DNA of 21,515 bases from Hungatella sp. UBA4396 (GCA_002389905.1 DGRE01000064.1:1-21515); one strand, 5' to 3'. Counted from the first letter of the stretch, positions 14,756 to 21,515 are shown. The notes: generated from the sequence alone by a model not told the origin. Numbers and translations: made by a program.

Positions 14756-14806
14756 CCGGATATGGAGGAGAATGCAGTATTAACACTCCCATATCCGGCA
14801 TTTTTA
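14756..14806. terminator. bidirectional terminator between the membrane peptide and ABC genes
   Basis: CCGGATATGG (14756-14765) pairs with CCATATCCGG (14789-14798), followed by CATTTTT on the plus strand; on the minus strand the stem is followed by TATTTTTATTTT. It serves both convergent transcripts. The left flank AAAAATACCGGATATG also occurs at 25-40. Confidence 0.88.
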
Positions 14807-14829
14807 TTCTATTTTGCTTTTATTAGACT

Positions 14830-16587
14830 TTAAACGCTCCACCCCAGGCTTTCCTGCTGAATGGTAAACAGCCTGTGATATAATCCCTTCTGCTCAAGAA
14901 GCTGGTCATGGGTGCCCTGCTCCACAATCCGGCCCCTATCCAGCACAATGATTTTATCAGCCTCAGTAACCGTCCGCAGACGGTGGGCGATTACGAGAAC
15001 CGTCTTATTTTCAATCAACGCACCGATGGCCTGCTGAATCAGCGCTTCATTTTCCGGATCAAGGGAGGCAGTGGCTTCATCCAAAAGCACAATGGGGGCA
15101 TCCTTTAACAATGCTCTGGCAATGGACAGCCTCTGCCGCTCTCCTCCCGATAAGGTGGAGCCGTTTTCTCCCAGCATGGTCTGGTATCCATTGGGCAGCT
15201 TATTAATAAATTCTTCGCAGCAGGCGGCCTTTGCAGCAGCATATATCTGGGCCTCAGTGGCATTTTCATAGCCAATGGCAATGTTGTTGTAAACCGTATC
15301 GTGAAACAGTGTCACATCCTGGAACACAAAGGATATATAGCTCATAAGGTGCTCCGGATCAAGGGTCTTGATATCCACTCCCCCAATGGTAATCCTTCCG
15401 CCGTTCACATCCCAGAACCGGCCAATCAGACGGGAAACCGTACTCTTTCCACTTCCGGAGGGTCCTACCAGTGCTGTAATGCCCCCTGCCGGAATATCCA
15501 CGGTCATGTCCCGAATGGTTTCTTCACCCTGATTATAATGAAAATTCACCTGGTCAAGGGCGATCTCATAAGAGGAAATTTCTTCATCCGTCCTTCCTTC
15601 CATGGTCTGGGTTTCAAAAAGCTTGCGCATACGGCCCAGGGCAATCTGATGGTATAAAAGCTCCGGCAAAAGCACCAGCTCTGTTAAAATCGGCCCGTAA
15701 ATACGGGTGACAATGAGCAGAAACATCAGCAAGGTTACGATCTCCAGCCTGCCGTTTCCAATCAGGACAGCTCCCACCAGGACGGTCAGACCGACTCCGG
15801 CCTGCAGTACTACCTGTGCTCCTGTCACAAATACCCCGGTGCCGAACTCAAACTGAATGGCTAAATTGCGCATGGTACGCAGGGCATTTTCCAGCATTTC
15901 AAATTTTTCTCCATCTAAATTGCAGGCTTTGATCACCTTAATTCCTTCAATATACTCCTGCACCTGGCCGGAGGCCTCTAGCTTGGCATCGGCGTGTTTT
16001 TGCCCCAGTTTTTTCTGGATCTTACGGCTTCCCAGCACAATGAACAGAGATATGGGAAGGGTAATAAAGGCGGCCAGAGCCATGCGCCAGTCAAAAAATG
16101 CCAGTAATGCACATATGACTGTGACAGAAATGCCGTTAGCTGTTAACTGAGGGATGACATGGCTTAACACATGCTCCTGAATGGCCACATCTCCCATAAT
16201 ATTAGTAGTAAGTTCCGTTAAGTCCTTGGAGTTAAACACGCTCATAGGCAATCTGCGGATATGCTCAGCCAAGGCAATACGGGATTTTTCACTTTCCTTG
16301 TAGGAAACCACATAGGTTTTTCGGTAGTCGTTCTTGCTGCACAAAAATACAGCTCCTGCGCCAAGGATTCCGCAGCCAAAAAGAAGCCACATTTTCTGCC
16401 AGGAAACCACCCCTCCGCTTAAAGGCTTTAACAGTTCCAGAATCATCTGGACCATAATGCCGAAGGGAATCATCATGGAAAAGTTTGTCAGGGTGCAGGC
16501 GGCAATGGCCGCTTTTAAATCCCGGTATCCCTTATCAGTCAGCATCAGGGCTTCCTGCAGCCGGGGCTGTTTAGTCGGTTCATGCAT
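14830..16587 (-). CDS. ABC transporter half-unit, exporter fold (permease-ATPase), second of pair
   Basis: 585 aa: six-helix membrane domain (about 20-320) fused to a nucleotide-binding domain. Walker A GPSGSGKST (375-383), Q-loop in VFQD (about 423), signature LSGGE (479-483), Walker B with catalytic Glu504, and D-loop ASLD. It pairs with the upstream half-transporter to form a heterodimer; both ATP sites look intact, unlike heterodimeric drug exporters with one dead site. ATG 16585-16587 lies 8 bp inside the upstream gene's end; an in-frame start 16 codons earlier lacks a ribosome site. The substrate is unknown. The IrtAB/YbtPQ-type siderophore importers and multidrug exporters share this architecture; the operator at 18425 leans toward iron. 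Confidence 0.9.
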   Translation of the reverse strand: MHEPTKQPRLQEALMLTDKGYRDLKAAIAACTLTNFSMMIPFGIMVQMILELLKPLSGGVVSWQKMWLLFGCGILGAGAVFLCSKNDYRKTYVVSYKESEKSRIALAEHIRRLPMSVFNSKDLTELTTNIMGDVAIQEHVLSHVIPQLTANGISVTVICALLAFFDWRMALAAFITLPISLFIVLGSRKIQKKLGQKHADAKLEASGQVQEYIEGIKVIKACNLDGEKFEMLENALRTMRNLAIQFEFGTGVFVTGAQVVLQAGVGLTVLVGAVLIGNGRLEIVTLLMFLLIVTRIYGPILTELVLLPELLYHQIALGRMRKLFETQTMEGRTDEEISSYEIALDQVNFHYNQGEETIRDMTVDIPAGGITALVGPSGSGKSTVSRLIGRFWDVNGGRITIGGVDIKTLDPEHLMSYISFVFQDVTLFHDTVYNNIAIGYENATEAQIYAAAKAACCEEFINKLPNGYQTMLGENGSTLSGGERQRLSIARALLKDAPIVLLDEATASLDPENEALIQQAIGALIENKTVLVIAHRLRTVTEADKIIVLDRGRIVEQGTHDQLLEQKGLYHRLFTIQQESLGWSV

Positions 16588-18409
16588 GAGATTCCACTCT
16601 CCCTTCCCGTTTGATCTGCCAGCTGGCAGTTTCATTGTAAGTACTCCACATGGTACTGTAACGTCCTCCCCGGCTGACTAAATCATCGTGGCTTCCTTCT
16701 TCTGCAACATGTCCGTTTTCAATCACAACGATCTTATCAGCGCTTCGAATGGTAGAAAGACGGTGGGCAATGATGATCACTGTTTTTCCCTCCATCAGGG
16801 TTTCAAATGCCTTTTGTATCAAATGTTCATTTTCCGGGTCGGCAAAGGCTGTCGCCTCATCAAGAACCACCACCGGGGCATCCTTTATGATGGCACGGGC
16901 AATGGCAATTCGCTGCTTTTCCCCGCCGCTTAAATGTACGCCCTTTGTTCCGATCACCGTATCATAGCCCTTTGGCAGCTTCATGATAAACTCATGGCAC
17001 CTGGCCGCCTTGGCAGCGGCAATGACCTGCTTCTCTGTGGCTTCTCCATTTCCCATGCGGATATTGTCTCTCACGCTCTGCTTGAATAAAAATACATCCT
17101 GAAAAACAAAGCTGACCTTTTCCATCAGGCTGGAGGAGGGAATATCCCGCAAATCCACATCTCCCAGCAAAACAGCCCCCTTGGCCACATCAAAGAACCT
17201 GGGAATCAGATGGGCAATAGTGCTCTTTCCCCCACCGGATGGGCCTACAATGGCAGTGACCTGGCCTTGTTTTGCTGTAAAGGAAATGCCGCTGAGGGCC
17301 TCTGTCTCTCCCTTATCATAGGAAAATGTCACATCCTTAAATTCTATTCCGTGGTCTTTCGGCATTTTGGGCGACTGGGGCTGGACCAGCTCATCTTCTG
17401 AGAGAATGCGGTCCATTGCCGCCACACCGCCTAAAATCTGCATACTGTTGGAGTTGACATACATCACCTTCATCAAAGTCGATGCAATGGAGGGGACAAA
17501 AATCAGGTAGAAAATCAAAGTGGCTGCAAACCGGGGATAATCTGTCGTTCTCATTCCCACAAAAATTCCCACCGGTATGATAAAGAGGTAAATATTGTTG
17601 ATCAGGGTGGAAAATGAAGTAAAGGTATTTTCCCAGCTAAAGGTATAGGGAAGAACCATGTCCGTGTAGGCCTTAATGGTGTCGTGAAGCCGCCGGAAGG
17701 AATAGACTGTCTGCCCAAAGGCCTTAACCACGGAAATCCCCCGTATGTATTCCACCGAGGCATTGTTCATATCTTCCAGGGCGGTCTGGTACTGTGCCAT
17801 CTTTGCCTGGGCCCCCTCGTTGCCGTACATGGACATTTGCAGGATAAAGGCGATCACAACCCCTAAAAGAGCTCCAAGCCCAAAGCGCCAGTCAACTGCC
17901 AGCAGGATTACAATCATCACCACCGGAGCCACAAAGGCAGCCGCCATATCCGGAAGCTGGTGGGCAATGAACCCTTCAACTTTCTCGATATTCTCATCCA
18001 TGATCTTACGCAGCTTGCCGCTTCCGATCACCACATGAAGGCCTAAAGGCACCTTTGCCAGATGAGAGGCAAAATTCACCTTCAGTTCATACAAGGTGCC
18101 AAATGCCGCCAGATGGGAGCACACCAAAGCTCCGAAATAAAGCAGAATGTTGAGGGCCACCCCGCCAAAAGCCAGCCAGCCGTACCGAATCATTGTTCCG
18201 GTATCCAGCCCGCTTGTATCTGGCCACACACTTAAAACCTCACGGATTACCAGATAAATGGCAATATGAGGGATAAAGCTGGCAACAGAAGCAAGTGAAG
18301 ATAACACCACTGCTCCGGTTACCAACGGCTTTTTCGTGGCAGCAAGCTCCAGAAGCCGGGCCATGCCTGTCTTATAAGGCTTTGCTGAAGAAGATTTTTC
18401 AGTATCCAT
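16580..18409 (-). CDS. ABC transporter half-unit, exporter fold (permease-ATPase), first of pair
   Basis: 609 aa: N-terminal tail, six-helix membrane domain (about 28-330), then a nucleotide-binding domain. Walker A GPSGGGKST (389-397), Gln437 in VFQDVF, signature LSGGEKQR (493-500), Walker B VVVLDE with Glu518, and the unusual D-loop AFAD (521-524) in place of ASLD. To my recollection this D-loop form is frequent in siderophore-linked exporter-fold transporters, but I cannot verify it here. A strong AGGAGG lies 5 nt before the ATG. It overlaps the next gene by 8 bp, so the pair is made together. It lies 80 bp downstream of the tetR stop, past a terminator. The substrate is unknown. Confidence 0.92.
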   Translation of the reverse strand: MDTEKSSSAKPYKTGMARLLELAATKKPLVTGAVVLSSLASVASFIPHIAIYLVIREVLSVWPDTSGLDTGTMIRYGWLAFGGVALNILLYFGALVCSHLAAFGTLYELKVNFASHLAKVPLGLHVVIGSGKLRKIMDENIEKVEGFIAHQLPDMAAAFVAPVVMIVILLAVDWRFGLGALLGVVIAFILQMSMYGNEGAQAKMAQYQTALEDMNNASVEYIRGISVVKAFGQTVYSFRRLHDTIKAYTDMVLPYTFSWENTFTSFSTLINNIYLFIIPVGIFVGMRTTDYPRFAATLIFYLIFVPSIASTLMKVMYVNSNSMQILGGVAAMDRILSEDELVQPQSPKMPKDHGIEFKDVTFSYDKGETEALSGISFTAKQGQVTAIVGPSGGGKSTIAHLIPRFFDVAKGAVLLGDVDLRDIPSSSLMEKVSFVFQDVFLFKQSVRDNIRMGNGEATEKQVIAAAKAARCHEFIMKLPKGYDTVIGTKGVHLSGGEKQRIAIARAIIKDAPVVVLDEATAFADPENEHLIQKAFETLMEGKTVIIIAHRLSTIRSADKIVVIENGHVAEEGSHDDLVSRGGRYSTMWSTYNETASWQIKREGRVESHA

Positions 18410-18424
18410 ATTTTCCTCCTTTTA

Positions 18425-18440
18425 GTTAGTTTTCACTAAC
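18425..18440. promoter_or_regulatory. inverted-repeat operator before the ABC pair (same half-sites as the feoA palindrome)
   Basis: GTTAGT-TTTC-ACTAAC; with the flanks it extends to 22 bp with one mismatched pair (18422-18443). It lies 8 bp downstream of a minus-strand TATAAT (18449-18454), which has no good -35. The GTTAG-N6-CTAAC core matches 14221-14236. Confidence 0.65.
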
Positions 18441-18453
18441 CAATATTTATTAT

Positions 18454-18475
18454 AAAAAGGACTTTCGTCCTTTTT
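18454..18475 (-). terminator. terminator after tetR
   Basis: AAAAAGGAC, GAAA tetraloop, GTCCTTTTT on the minus strand, a perfect 9-bp stem followed by ATAATA. It lies 15 bp past the tetR stop and overlaps the place where a -35 for the ABC operon would sit. Confidence 0.8.
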
Positions 18476-18489
18476 ATTTCATGAAATAC

Positions 18490-19098
18490 TTATTCTGCAC
18501 CGAACAAATGAATCCATCCGGCCCGGTAAAAATTCGCAATATGATTCACATACTGCTTTGCCTCTTCTTTTTTCATGCTGTGGGCAACTGTTTCAAAAAT
18601 GGCAGAAAAAAAGCCGCGGGACAGGATGTGCACCAGGGTTGGTGAAAAGGGCTCCACTGAATATCCATTTTGACGCAGGATTTCAGCATACTTTAAGGTG
18701 GATTCATCCTCCTTTTCCACCAGCAATTCGATGTAATCCTCATAGGCTGACCCTGCCGAACAACAGATCAGCAGGCGGAATGAATCGAAATTCTCATAAA
18801 TATAGTCCATCATACCGTTTAAGGCATTGGTGGAGGTCTCAAAGGTGAGATCAATGGGGGTATATTCGTATCTATCATGGACATATAAAAACTGTCTGGT
18901 AAATTCAGCGGCAGCAGGTTCTACCAGTGCCGTAAACAATGCATTTTTATCAGAATAATACCCGTAAATAGCGCCGGTGGTCACTCCGGCCTTTGCGGCA
19001 ATGTTGCGCAGAGAAGCTTCTGCAAATCCCTTTGTCAAAAATTCTTCTTTTCCTGCCGACAGGATGCGTTCCTGTGTACTGATTTCATCCGCTGGCAT
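18490..19098 (-). CDS. TetR-family transcriptional regulator
   Basis: 202 aa. The N-terminal TetR helix-turn-helix is clear (ILSAGKEEFLTKGF, then SLRNIAAKAGVTTGAIYGYYSDK, about residues 12-52). The C-terminal ligand domain is all-helical and not assignable to a known ligand. AGGAGGG lies close (about 3 nt) before the ATG. Its own promoter, a textbook TTGACA-17-TATTAT, is followed at once by two tandem 11-bp palindrome-like repeats, so autorepression is likely. It precedes the ABC pair on the same strand but is separated by a terminator, and its repeats are not found upstream of the ABC genes; direct control of those genes is therefore unproven. Confidence 0.92.
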   Translation of the reverse strand: MPADEISTQERILSAGKEEFLTKGFAEASLRNIAAKAGVTTGAIYGYYSDKNALFTALVEPAAAEFTRQFLYVHDRYEYTPIDLTFETSTNALNGMMDYIYENFDSFRLLICCSAGSAYEDYIELLVEKEDESTLKYAEILRQNGYSVEPFSPTLVHILSRGFFSAIFETVAHSMKKEEAKQYVNHIANFYRAGWIHLFGAE

Positions 19099-19111
19099 AA
19101 GCCCTCCTTTG

Positions 19112-19135
19112 TAACACTGTAATATAACACTGTTA
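19112..19135. promoter_or_regulatory. tandem operator repeats in the tetR promoter
   Basis: TAACACTGTAA (19112-19122) and TAACACTGTTA (19125-19135), 10 of 11 bases alike, spaced 13 bp apart. The second is a perfect palindrome around its centre base. They lie between the -10 and the tetR ribosome site, consistent with autoregulation. Confidence 0.65.
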
Positions 19136-19163
19136 TAATACTATCGATTTTTTGATTTGTCAA
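19135..19163 (-). promoter_or_regulatory. tetR promoter
   Basis: Minus-strand TTGACA (19158-19163), 17-bp spacer, TATTAT (19135-19140). Near-consensus. Confidence 0.88.
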
Positions 19164-19190
19164 GTAAAAAGCAATCCTTATGTTAAAAAT

Positions 19191-19472
19191 TTAATACGTC
19201 ACACGAAATCCTTTTTCTTCTTTAACAGGAATGTCTGCTGAGCAAATATCTTCAATTACAATGGGACGCTCCTGTCTCAAATACCCCAACAGCCGCCTGA
19301 TTCCTTCCTCAGTTCCCTGTACCTCCATCTCGACTCTGCCGTCATCCAGATTCTTTACCCAGCCCGTCAGACCAAGACCAACGGCAAAATGCTGGGTTCG
19401 GAAACGAAATCCCACTCCCTGAACCCGGCCGCTCACATAAATGTGCCTTCGTATTTTTTTCCATTTTTCCAT
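19191..19472 (-). CDS. acyP: acylphosphatase
   Basis: 93 aa, the usual size. The catalytic signature GRVQGVGFRFRTQ carries the phosphate-binding Arg, and GWVKNLDDGRVEMEVQG carries the catalytic Asn; the domain ends in KGFRVTY. It hydrolyses acyl phosphates such as acetyl- or carbamoyl-phosphate in the cytosol. ATG 19470-19472 follows AGGTG with about 6-nt spacing. In-frame starts farther upstream (to 19559) add a non-homologous stretch and are rejected. No promoter could be assigned with confidence. Confidence 0.93.
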   Translation of the reverse strand: MEKWKKIRRHIYVSGRVQGVGFRFRTQHFAVGLGLTGWVKNLDDGRVEMEVQGTEEGIRRLLGYLRQERPIVIEDICSADIPVKEEKGFRVTY

Positions 19473-19585
19473 GTGCTTCACCTGCTCTCTTATATTGATA
19501 TATTTTGTGGAAACAGCTTGTTTCTTATGGCTGTCAGGGCTGTTGCAGCAGCCTTCCAATAAGTTGATTTTTTTCCATGAAAGGG

Positions 19586-19614
19586 TTGCATTTTTTTCCT
19601 TTAACTGTTATAAT
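19586..19614 (+). promoter_or_regulatory. promoter of tRNA-Thr
   Basis: TTGCAT (19586-19591), 17-bp spacer, TATAAT (19609-19614), 36 bp before the tRNA. Confidence 0.8.
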
Positions 19615-19650
19615 ATCAAAGGTTTGGCAGTTGTGTCAAAATTCCGGATT

Positions 19651-19723
19651 GCTTCCGTAGCGCAGTTGGTAGCGCAACGCATTCGTAATGCGTGGGTCGG
19701 GGGTTCGAGTCCCCCCGGGAGCT
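19651..19723 (+). tRNA. tRNA-Thr(CGT)
   Basis: A 73-nt cloverleaf: acceptor GCTTCCG/CGGGAGC (one G-U), D arm GCGC/GCGC, anticodon stem ACGCA/TGCGT with loop TTCGTAA (anticodon CGT, reads ACG), T arm GGGTTCGAGTCCC. The discriminator is T; CCA is not encoded. Confidence 0.97.
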
Positions 19724-19727
19724 TATT

Positions 19728-19756
19728 AAAAACCTCGTGTTTACGGGGTTTTTTCT
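19728..19756 (+). terminator. terminator of tRNA-Thr
   Basis: AACCTCGT (19731-19738), GTTT loop, ACGGGGTT (19743-19750), followed by TTTTC. 8-bp stem, 7 nt past the tRNA. Confidence 0.85.
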
Positions 19757-19946
19757 TATTCCATCGATATCATCTGTAATAATATTACTTATAATAATCT
19801 TTGTTTGCAATAGGAAACAGCGATTTATTCAAACATTCTCTTTTTCTCTCACGTTTTCTACTAAATTATTTATATTAGGAAAATAAGCCATCACTAAAAT
19901 TTTGAGCCTTTCTATTCTTTCCTCCACTTTTTCTTATAATTCTTTC
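19757..19946. other. AT-rich spacer
   Basis: I see no gene, repeat or clear regulatory element between the tRNA terminator and the cold-shock promoter. Confidence 0.5.
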
Positions 19947-19975
19947 TTGACTTATTTATGCTGTTGTGTTATGTT
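19947..19975 (+). promoter_or_regulatory. probable promoter of the cold-shock gene
   Basis: TTGACT (19947-19952), 17-bp spacer, TATGTT (19970-19975). This gives a leader of about 120 nt, long as in other cold-shock genes. A TATAAT at 20073-20078 is an alternative but lacks a -35 and would leave almost no room before the ribosome site. Confidence 0.55.
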
Positions 19976-20004
19976 AAAATAGTATTTTAATAAAGTCTTG
20001 ATTT

Positions 20005-20060
20005 CGCATATATACGTAAGTCATTATTCTATTGATGATTTACATATATATGCGATTTTT
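20005..20060 (+). promoter_or_regulatory. long leader hairpin with U-run in the cold-shock mRNA
   Basis: Left arm 20005-20024 and right arm 20035-20054 pair over 20 positions with one C-A mismatch and one G-U; the loop is 10 nt, and ATTTTT follows. It is AT-rich, so its stability should depend on temperature. It could be a terminator/attenuator or a thermosensor. Confidence 0.65.
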
Positions 20061-20101
20061 AGTTTTAGCTAATATAATTTTAATTTAAGGAGGTATCTTT
20101 C

Positions 20102-20302
20102 ATGAATAAAGGTACAGTAAAATGGTTTAATGCACAAAAAGGATTTGGTTTTATCAGCGACGGACGAGGCACCGAATATTTCGTTCATTTTTCAGGCCTT
20201 GCTATGGACGGTTATAAGTCATTAGAGGATGGACAGTCTGTAACATTTGATGTAGCAGAAGGTAATCGTGGCCCACAGGCTGTTAATGTTCGCCCCGCAT
20301 AA
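20102..20302 (+). CDS. CspA-family cold-shock protein
   Basis: 66 aa, a single cold-shock OB-fold domain. RNP1 appears as KGFGFI (residues 14-19) and RNP2 as FVHF (27-30); the start is MNKGTVKWFNAQKGFG and the end GPQAVNVRPA. It binds single-stranded RNA/DNA and melts mRNA structure. AAGGAGG lies 8 nt before the ATG. It is monocistronic, ending in a strong terminator about 95 nt downstream. One unusual point is EYFVHFS where most relatives have DIFVHFS. The paralogue letter cannot be assigned. Confidence 0.96.
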   Translation: MNKGTVKWFNAQKGFGFISDGRGTEYFVHFSGLAMDGYKSLEDGQSVTFDVAEGNRGPQAVNVRPA

Positions 20303-20397
20303 ACTAAGTGATAAAAAGACTGCTTATAGGTAGTCCTGCATAAGACAGTATGAAAAACTAAAACTGTTTATGTGCTACTGCCAAGTAAAATGTCTAA

Positions 20398-20439
20398 AAC
20401 AAGCGTATCGTTCACAATGAGCGATACGCTTGTTTTTTT
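20398..20439 (+). terminator. terminator of the cold-shock gene
   Basis: AACAAGCGTATCG (20398-20410) pairs perfectly with CGATACGCTTGTT (20422-20434), with an 11-nt loop, followed by TTTTT. The stem is 13 bp. Confidence 0.93.
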
Positions 20440-20501
20440 GCTTTTTCTGTCCTAATAAGTAGAACAAGTTAAACGAGTCTGCTGATGGGAGGGCAAATAT
20501 T

Positions 20502-20624
20502 ATGCCAAAAAGAGAACGAGATTTAAGGCTTCATATCATGGTAACCACGAAGAGCAGGCCAGCACGAACAGGCAAAACCAATCTGTTTTCCTGCATTGCC
20601 TATCGTACTGATTGTGGTGCATAA
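20502..20624 (+). pseudogene. short fragment resembling the N-terminus of a MobC-type mobilization protein
   Basis: A 40-codon frame behind GGGAGGG starts MPKRERDLRLHIMVT, which looks like the basic, ribbon-helix-helix-like beginning of MobC proteins from clostridial conjugative elements. After that point the sequence becomes unrelated (TKSRPARTGKTNLF onward) and ends at TAA, so the gene is truncated or fused to other debris. The match is from memory of the family and short, so it is tentative. It lies next to a sigma-factor fragment on the other strand, which supports a mobile-element scar. Confidence 0.4.
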
Positions 20625-20629
20625 CTTTA

Positions 20630-20797
20630 CTACTGCACCAGCAAGGGCTTTGAAACAAGACAAGACCATTTTGGCTGCTCAATTTTATCTAAAATTTCGA
20701 TACCTTTTAGAAATGCTTGATGCACAATATCTTCTGCATCACTGGAATTCATTAATATTTTATTTGCAACATAAAAATAAGCTAACCCCAGGGACAT
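20630..20797 (-). pseudogene. fragment of an ECF-type sigma factor (region 2)
   Basis: A 55-codon open frame contains YFYVANKILMNSSDAEDIVHQ-AFLKGIEILDKI (broken here only for length), which fits sigma-70 region 2.1-2.2 with its typical DAEDIVH-AF core. It then runs into unrelated residues (PKWSCLVSKPLLVQ) and stops. Region 4 and most of region 2 upstream are missing, so it cannot be a working sigma factor. Such ECF-like sigma genes are common in clostridial conjugative transposons. It lies 33 bp past the stop of the membrane-protein gene, beyond that gene's terminator. Confidence 0.6.
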
Positions 20798-20800
20798 AGG

Positions 20801-20826
20801 AAAAACTCACATCTCCCGAAGATGTC
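20801..20826 (-). terminator. terminator of the multi-pass membrane protein gene
   Basis: On the minus strand ACATCT, TCGGG loop, AGATGT, then GAGTTTTT. A 6-bp stem, about 4 nt past the stop codon. Confidence 0.6.
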
Positions 20827-20829
20827 AAA

Positions 20830-21498
20830 TCAAAGAAACAAACACATCACCAGCATCCACACATAAATACAAGTCTTCGGCAGCATGAGCATCCCCAATT
20901 TAGGATTGCGGTGAACCCAAAGCACCACCGGAAGATAAAAACCAAAGCTTAAGGTAATTGCAATCCACATATGGTCCACCTCCATAACCTGTCCCCCATG
21001 TATCGCAAAAAACATGGCTACCACTGCGCCCAACATCAAAAAAGGAAGGTTGCGGTAAATTCCCCAGCGGACCGGAGGCTGGTGCTCCAGCCAGCCATTC
21101 TGAGGAAAGAGGCAGAGCAGAATCCGGCCGGACGCCAATAAATAGACGGCAGTATTCCACACATCCCAGTCCTTCCCCTCAATATCCATCCCAAACAGTA
21201 AAAGTCCAAGCCTCCAAAGCAGCAGGTAAAACACAGTCATGGTAATAGAAGTAATAAATTTTCCAAATCCCATGGCTTTTGCCCACCGCTCTTCCTGACC
21301 GGTCAGAATGACTGCAATGCGGGGAATGAGATGAAAGAGATCTCCTGATCCCAGCAAAACAGCCATAATTCCCGCCAGCTTGCGGACAGGAGTCTCTCCT
21401 GTATAAAGAAGATAAGTTCCAATCAAAAAGGCTGTCAGCAGATAAAGAATGTCAAATGCTGCTTCCACACGGCCAAATACCCTTTTTGACTTCTTCAT
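20830..21498 (-). CDS. multi-pass membrane protein, function unknown
   Basis: 222 aa with about seven hydrophobic segments (roughly residues 12-32, 38-60, 80-103, 112-130, 148-166, 172-192 and 200-222). There is a short basic N-terminus (MKKSKRVFGR) and no signal peptide or catalytic motif I recognise. Polar residues within the helices (for example GSGDLFHLIPR and FFAIHGGQVMEVDH) include several histidines and aspartates that could bind metal or protons; this is speculation. A purine-rich AAAGGCGGG lies about 8 nt before the ATG. Nothing upstream is visible, as the window ends 17 bp beyond. The substrate and role are unknown. Confidence 0.75.
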   Translation of the reverse strand: MKKSKRVFGRVEAAFDILYLLTAFLIGTYLLYTGETPVRKLAGIMAVLLGSGDLFHLIPRIAVILTGQEERWAKAMGFGKFITSITMTVFYLLLWRLGLLLFGMDIEGKDWDVWNTAVYLLASGRILLCLFPQNGWLEHQPPVRWGIYRNLPFLMLGAVVAMFFAIHGGQVMEVDHMWIAITLSFGFYLPVVLWVHRNPKLGMLMLPKTCIYVWMLVMCLFL

Positions 21499-21515
21499 TT
21501 GTATGTCCCGCCTTT

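Noticed and set aside
14830..18409. Classic heterodimeric multidrug exporter
   Set aside because: Not excluded, but both ATP sites keep the catalytic Glu, whereas many heterodimeric exporters have one degenerate site; the shared operator favours a metal-linked role, so I leave the substrate open.
11242..19723. tRNA 3' ends as attachment sites of an integrated element
   Set aside because: No repeat of either tRNA 3' end is found elsewhere in the window and no integrase gene is present.
19616..19810. 64-codon minus-strand frame containing SRGDSNPRPTHYECVALPTALRK
   Set aside because: This is the antisense of tRNA-Thr, a well-known source of false protein annotations.
20059..20072. A third TTAG-N6-CTAA site in the cold-shock leader
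   Set aside because: Lacks the outer G/C of the other two, lies in very AT-rich DNA, and one such 8-base match is expected roughly once per three windows by chance.
20596..20799. 67-codon plus-strand frame over the sigma-factor fragment
   Set aside because: The opposite strand reads as sigma region 2, so this frame is antisense noise.

Overview
The window looks like chromosome of a gut-type clostridium, most likely Lachnospiraceae (Lacrimispora/Enterocloster-like). This is inferred from moderate GC, strong AGGAGG ribosome sites, canonical TTGACA/TATAAT promoters and gene content; no taxonomic marker gene is present. Most genes lie on the minus strand. Most of the window is ordinary housekeeping DNA, with accessory material at 11.4-14.8 kb and 20.4-20.8 kb.

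Layout. 1-2.9 kb (minus): topoisomerase III (topB), then a left-handed beta-helix protein whose ribosome site overlaps the topB stop. 3.0-4.4 kb: a YbaK/EbsC-type deacylase (plus) running tail-to-tail into a DMT-family transporter (minus) with a 6-bp overlap. 4.5-6.7 kb (minus): aspartate-semialdehyde dehydrogenase (asd) then galactose mutarotase (galM), separated by a long hairpin. 6.9-11.1 kb (minus): parE-parC, a second type II topoisomerase operon lacking the GyrA box. Divergent from parE is tRNA-Gly(CCC) with its own terminator, then a small coiled-coil protein.

11.9-14.3 kb (minus): a FeoA-domain protein whose stop overlaps the start of a membrane-anchored GGDEF-GGDEF-EAL protein, behind a promoter with a perfect 20-bp palindrome at the predicted start site. 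14.4-14.7 kb (plus): a short leader ORF coupled to a two-helix membrane peptide. 14.8-19.1 kb (minus): a TetR regulator followed by two half-size ABC exporter-fold transporters with overlapping coding regions. The ABC promoter carries the same GTTAG-N6-CTAAC half-sites, at nearly the same distance from the -10, as the feoA promoter. This suggests one metalloregulator controls iron/c-di-GMP and transport genes together. It is the most interesting link in the window, but the regulator is not here.

19.2-21.5 kb: acylphosphatase (minus), tRNA-Thr(CGT), a cold-shock protein with a long hairpin leader, a scar of mobile-element fragments (a MobC-like N-terminus and an ECF sigma region-2 piece), and a multi-pass membrane protein (minus). 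I see no CRISPR array, prophage, intact insertion sequence or defence system. No wholly new system can be claimed; the shared operator, the FeoA/c-di-GMP coupling and the cold-shock leader are the best leads.
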